From JAAXGI01 sp963579625 (GTDB taxonomy: Bacteria > Gemmatimonadota > Gemmatimonadetes > Longimicrobiales > Gaopeijiaceae): a DNA stretch of 8,882 nucleotides. The notes below the pieces were generated by a model. That model did not search any database. It saw only the letters and a list, made by a program, of their open reading frames with translations, and was not told where the DNA came from. Positions within the stretch are counted from its first letter, which is position 1. Every line of letters starts with the position of its first letter. The translations under genes were made by a program, and so were the position numbers. The stretch covers positions 1 through 8,882 of the forward strand of contig CAUZHN010000096.1 of NCBI GenBank assembly GCA_963579625.1, written 5' to 3'. Positions 5,598 to 8,882 of this stretch are shown one piece after another.

Positions 5598-8500
5598 TCA
5601 GTTAACAGATGCCACGACACCGATACTGAGAAACACCAACTTCCCAGTGACCTCACTCCCAGTGAGTCCATAGCGTTCGCTCACCGCATCACAATACGCC
5701 GCGATCTGCGGTTGATAATGCGCCTTACGTTCTTCTAGTTGAGCTTCATCGCCGGACTCGATCTTATCCGTCTTGAAGTCCAACACTTCGGCAGCGACCA
5801 CCTGACCTTCTTCTTCTATCAATACCAGCCGATCGATGAACCCCTCCTGGATTTCCATGCCTACTCTGCGTACGAACGGCATCTCGTTTTCCACCCGTGG
5901 CTCTATTCCCGTCGAAACCGTGTAAATCTCACGACTGAGAGCACTCCGTATATCTTCCTCCTCGATCCATCCCCGGAATTTCTTCACCAGGCCTGTCACT
6001 TCCCCGGTGCTCATACGGGGATCGATTTTCCGTGCCGAGGCCTGAAGCGCTCTATCGTCCGGGACTCCATCCTCGATCCACTGTACTTGTTCTAGCCATT
6101 CGTGCACTACCGAACCTCGGCGCATAGCCCGACCTGTGTCCAGATTGAGATGAAGTGCTAGATCAACACTGGAACCCCCTTCCAGACTCGACGGACTGCG
6201 TCGTGCCAGATTCCTGGTAGGATCGTCGACTGAAACACTAAGCAGCTTGTGATCCCCAGCCGGGGCACGGACTTCCTCAGAGGACTCCACGTCTGCGGCA
6301 GGCACGACCGGCTCGTCACCCACTTTCAGGAACCATCGAGGATCCCCGGACTCCCACAAAATCTGTCCGACGACCTTTTCATCACTCAGATCCAAAGCAT
6401 CACGAATCAGGCGGGCATTGTTCTTCGCTTGAGAACCCTCCGGCGGACACACCAGGTGCAGAGCATACCTGGCCCTGGTCAGTGCCACATAGAGGACACT
6501 GAGTTCGTTTCGCAGAGCATCCGCATCTTGTTCGTCATGAGGTTGCTCGAGCTTTGGGAACAGAGGACGAAGTATTTCGTTCACATACGGATATACCTGC
6601 ACGAACTTTCCGGTCTTTGGATCCTTCTGACAGATGGCCGCGCGACCACGCTCAGGGCGTATCAAAGTGGGGTGAAGATCCGGAAGCACGACAACGTCGA
6701 ACTCGAGACCTTTTGCCTTGTGTATCGTCATTACCTGAACAACAGCGGATGAGGAGCTCTGGACAGGTTCTTCGATTACGTAACGGACGAAATCGCTCGG
6801 CCGAAGCGTCGCCCGGTCGTCCCAGCGGTACCCAAGGTCGACAAGTTGGAGTAGGCGCTTCACTTCCCGGGCATCACAGTGATTTGCAAGCCCCTGGACC
6901 CACCGTGCTAGTGTAGGACCGTAGCCTTCAGTTACAAGCTCTTCCCGGACTGTGATCGCCAGATCTCGGGCGGCCGGCTGATCTTTGTAATCCTTGAATC
7001 CCACCACTTCTGAAACGGGTGAGCATGCTACGTGATAGCACGCAGCGGTGTTGAGGGGATGATCGGCCAACTTCAATAACGAGAGAAGCGCGTTGACCGG
7101 AGGTGTATCGGTCAAGTTCGTGCCCCCTTCCCCACTAGCCGGAATATTCAAAGCCTGCAATTCGTCCATGAAGTGGCTTAAGACAGCGTTGCTGCGAACC
7201 AATACACCGATGCTTCGGGTCGGCATCTCTTCATGCAGACACTTCACGATTTCGGCGGCACGTCTGAGCAGATTCGGATGGACGGCCTTCCTTGCACCAC
7301 CTTTCTCCTCGGCCGGTGCAAGGTGGATACGCACATGCCCGGGCTTATGTCTCTGCTTGGCCGCCTCGATTTCAGTAAAGTCCTCCAGCCATTCCGAGGC
7401 GACCCTTTCACCCACACTATACTTCTTCAGAATCTTATTATTCGGCAGCTTGTCCTTGTCGAAGATCCTGGCGACAAAGTCGATGATCTCGGGTGTCGAA
7501 CGGTAAGATTTTTCCATCGACTTTATCTCCAACGCGTAATCACCACCCACCTGACGCGCGAGGCCAGGACGCGCACCCCTCCATGCGTAGATCGACTGCT
7601 TGGGATCCGCCACGATCACCCCGGCACGCTCATTGAGATGTCCCGAAAACAGCTCGTCAGCCAGCGGTCGCAATGCATGCCACTGCAGTAACGACGTATC
7701 CTGAAATTCATCGAGCAGGATGTGCCGAACCTGCTGATCCAGCCGATATTGTAGATCGTCGCGTCCGCCTGTTGGATCATCGCCACCCAACAGGTGTCCG
7801 ATGTCGTTGAAGCGGTACGCTCCCATCCGGTGCTGCACGTCTTTGAACACACGCTCCAGCAGTTCCGCTAGTCGACCCATTGCCTTGGAACGGCGCCGGT
7901 ATTTTGAAGACAGCTCTGCACGAGCTAAATCCTCGGCCGTTTCGAAGATTTCCTTGAAATCAGGAGTGATAGGCTTACGAGCGAACTCTGCCTCCTCTTT
8001 CATGACCTTGGCTCCGATTCCCGCTCCCAGTACCGCCGGCCAATCCCGATCGGCGATGGCAGGCACGGCCCTATTTATCGCGTTAACCCAATTTTGGTTC
8101 GGGGGGTACGGACTTGCGTTATTCTTGGGTATCGGGAGGGCCTCGAGACGAGCAGATAAATCGTTCGCTTCACCCTGCACATCCACATTCCCGGATCTGG
8201 TTGGCTCTCCGAACTCTGGCTGCCAATGACCGGTCAGATCCGGATCCAGGTGCCTTTGGATAAAGATCAAATCGTCGATCTTTCTCAGCAGATCATCGTG
8301 AATGGACCTCTTTGAATGGTCCAGATTGAGGGCCCGAAGTAGTTCGGCCAGCTCCGACGTCTTGAGCTCGGACAGGGCCGTTTGCACCGCATCCGTAAGA
8401 AGACGCTTCTCTAAAAGGTTGTCGGCGATCGTCCAGCCTGGTGCCAATCCCAGCTCTTGAAAGAAGCTCTGTGCTACACGAACAAAGAACGAGTCCAGCG

Positions 8501-8831
8501 TACCGACGTTCATTCTATGGAGATCGGTGAGCACGCTAGCCAGGAGAGCACGGCATTCCGTCACGTCGGACAACGGTTCCTGTCCGGTATCCTTTGCCAG
8601 TTGACCCGCTTCGCCGGCATCGTGGGATGCCTTTGCCAGGCGTTCGATGATTCGTTCCAGGATCTCTCCCGCCGCCTTACGTGTGAAGGTCGAAGCGAGG
8701 ATTTCATTAGGCGGTGTACCCGTCGCCAGAAGTTGGATAAAGCGGGTTGTGAGGTAATATGTCTTTCCCGATCCCGCTGAAGCGATCACCAATTCACGTG
8801 GCATTGCCCCGGGAGTGCCCAATGTACTCAT
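5598..8831 (-). CDS. addA: AddA/RecB-like UvrD-family helicase-nuclease
   Basis: This is a 1077-residue superfamily 1A helicase with a C-terminal nuclease, the architecture of AddA in the AddAB double-strand break resection complex. Visible motifs, in order: Walker A Ala-Ser-Ala-Gly-Ser-Gly-Lys-Thr (17-24), motif Ia Thr-Phe-Thr-Arg-Lys-Ala-Ala-Gly-Glu (48-56), Walker B LLDEFQDTS (372-380), motif III ADPKQSIYAWRGA (408-420), motif IV SYRSTPEIIDF (442-452), motif V TIHKAKGLEFDVVVLPDL (702-719) and motif VI VLYVALTRAR (779-788). The PD-(D/E)XK nuclease follows: His910, Asp1000 in Gly-Phe-Ile-Asp-Arg, Asp1018 and Lys1020 in VLDFKTDK, then Gln1042 and Tyr1046. All catalytic residues appear present, so both motor and nuclease should work. 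GGGGAG (8841-8846) lies 9 bases before the ATG, which overlaps the preceding stop as ATGA, implying translational coupling. The symbol follows domain order; a RecB-like name is equally used for such stand-alone families. Confidence 0.93.
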   Translation of the reverse strand: MSTLGTPGAMPRELVIASAGSGKTYYLTTRFIQLLATGTPPNEILASTFTRKAAGEILERIIERLAKASHDAGEAGQLAKDTGQEPLSDVTECRALLASVLTDLHRMNVGTLDSFFVRVAQSFFQELGLAPGWTIADNLLEKRLLTDAVQTALSELKTSELAELLRALNLDHSKRSIHDDLLRKIDDLIFIQRHLDPDLTGHWQPEFGEPTRSGNVDVQGEANDLSARLEALPIPKNNASPYPPNQNWVNAINRAVPAIADRDWPAVLGAGIGAKVMKEEAEFARKPITPDFKEIFETAEDLARAELSSKYRRRSKAMGRLAELLERVFKDVQHRMGAYRFNDIGHLLGGDDPTGGRDDLQYRLDQQVRHILLDEFQDTSLLQWHALRPLADELFSGHLNERAGVIVADPKQSIYAWRGARPGLARQVGGDYALEIKSMEKSYRSTPEIIDFVARIFDKDKLPNNKILKKYSVGERVASEWLEDFTEIEAAKQRHKPGHVRIHLAPAEEKGGARKAVHPNLLRRAAEIVKCLHEEMPTRSIGVLVRSNAVLSHFMDELQALNIPASGEGGTNLTDTPPVNALLSLLKLADHPLNTAACYHVACSPVSEVVGFKDYKDQPAARDLAITVREELVTEGYGPTLARWVQGLANHCDAREVKRLLQLVDLGYRWDDRATLRPSDFVRYVIEEPVQSSSSAVVQVMTIHKAKGLEFDVVVLPDLHPTLIRPERGRAAICQKDPKTGKFVQVYPYVNEILRPLFPKLEQPHDEQDADALRNELSVLYVALTRARYALHLVCPPEGSQAKNNARLIRDALDLSDEKVVGQILWESGDPRWFLKVGDEPVVPAADVESSEEVRAPAGDHKLLSVSVDDPTRNLARRSPSSLEGGSSVDLALHLNLDTGRAMRRGSVVHEWLEQVQWIEDGVPDDRALQASARKIDPRMSTGEVTGLVKKFRGWIEEEDIRSALSREIYTVSTGIEPRVENEMPFVRRVGMEIQEGFIDRLVLIEEEGQVVAAEVLDFKTDKIESGDEAQLEERKAHYQPQIAAYCDAVSERYGLTGSEVTGKLVFLSIGVVASVN

Positions 8832-8882
8832 GAAACGATACTCCCCGTGTCGCTATCATCACCACCGGAAGCCTTCCAGCCA
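8828..8882 (-). CDS. C-terminal end of the upstream gene, probably the AddB-type partner, partial
   Basis: On the minus strand a frame enters from the right edge, runs for 17 codons (Gly-Trp-Lys-Ala-Ser-Gly-Gly-Asp-Asp-Ser and on) and stops with a TGA at 8828-8830. That stop overlaps the ATG of the helicase-nuclease gene as ATGA. The tail itself has no diagnostic motif. The AddB assignment is inference: addB normally precedes and is coupled to addA, and four-base overlaps are common in that pair. Another frame in this stretch also ends early, so this one is preferred only because of the overlap. Confidence 0.45.
   Translation of the reverse strand, partial: GWKASGGDDSDTGSIVS

Noticed and set aside
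5739..8780. Several plus-strand open frames of 100-170 codons
   Set aside because: All lie antisense within the helicase-nuclease gene, whose motifs are continuous on the minus strand. They lack domains and ribosome sites.

Overview
The window reads as ordinary bacterial chromosome from a Gram-negative-type organism with a large secreted and lipoprotein repertoire. Four of the six complete genes begin with a lipoprotein signal ending in a lipobox Cys, and a fifth has a cleavable Sec signal. The domain mix (lipoprotein amidase, ComEC-like MBL lipoprotein, a PPC-tailed secreted protein, an AddA-type helicase-nuclease) would suit an environmental phylum such as Gemmatimonadota or a neighbour. 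I cannot fix the taxon from the sequence, so that is only a guess.

Layout, left to right. Bases 1-112 (+) are the last 36 codons of a secreted protein ending in a pre-peptidase C-terminal (PPC) domain. It converges on a minus-strand lipoprotein with nine YwqK/MORN_2-type repeats (161-1111). Next is a scrap zone (1206-1486): the 3' tail of a second amidase gene lies back to back with the 3' tail of a rhomboid protease gene on the other strand. A minus-strand pair follows: an amidase-signature lipoprotein (2420-3988), then, 37 bases downstream of it, a ComEC-like metallo-beta-lactamase-fold lipoprotein (1399-2382). The last ~30 codons of the MBL gene are antisense to the rhomboid scrap. Further right are a small BP74-related lipoprotein (4159-4602) and a second scrap zone (4686-4865), where the tail of an M29-type aminopeptidase is joined in frame to a 33-base copy of the amidase's lipobox leader. 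Then come an exported NTF2/SnoaL-like protein (4953-5486) and a full-length AddA/RecB-like helicase-nuclease (5598-8831). The start of that last gene overlaps the stop of an upstream gene (8828-8882, probably addB) as ATGA.

How the genes work together: the only clear functional unit is the AddA-type gene with its translationally coupled upstream partner, expected to act in double-strand break processing. The amidase and MBL genes look like an operon of envelope hydrolases whose substrates cannot be read from sequence. I did not find a new defence, mobile or regulatory system. The most unusual content is the patchwork of 3'-end gene relics between intact envelope genes. Several relics are detectable only by reading short frames by eye, and one has supplied a new C-terminus to a neighbouring protein.
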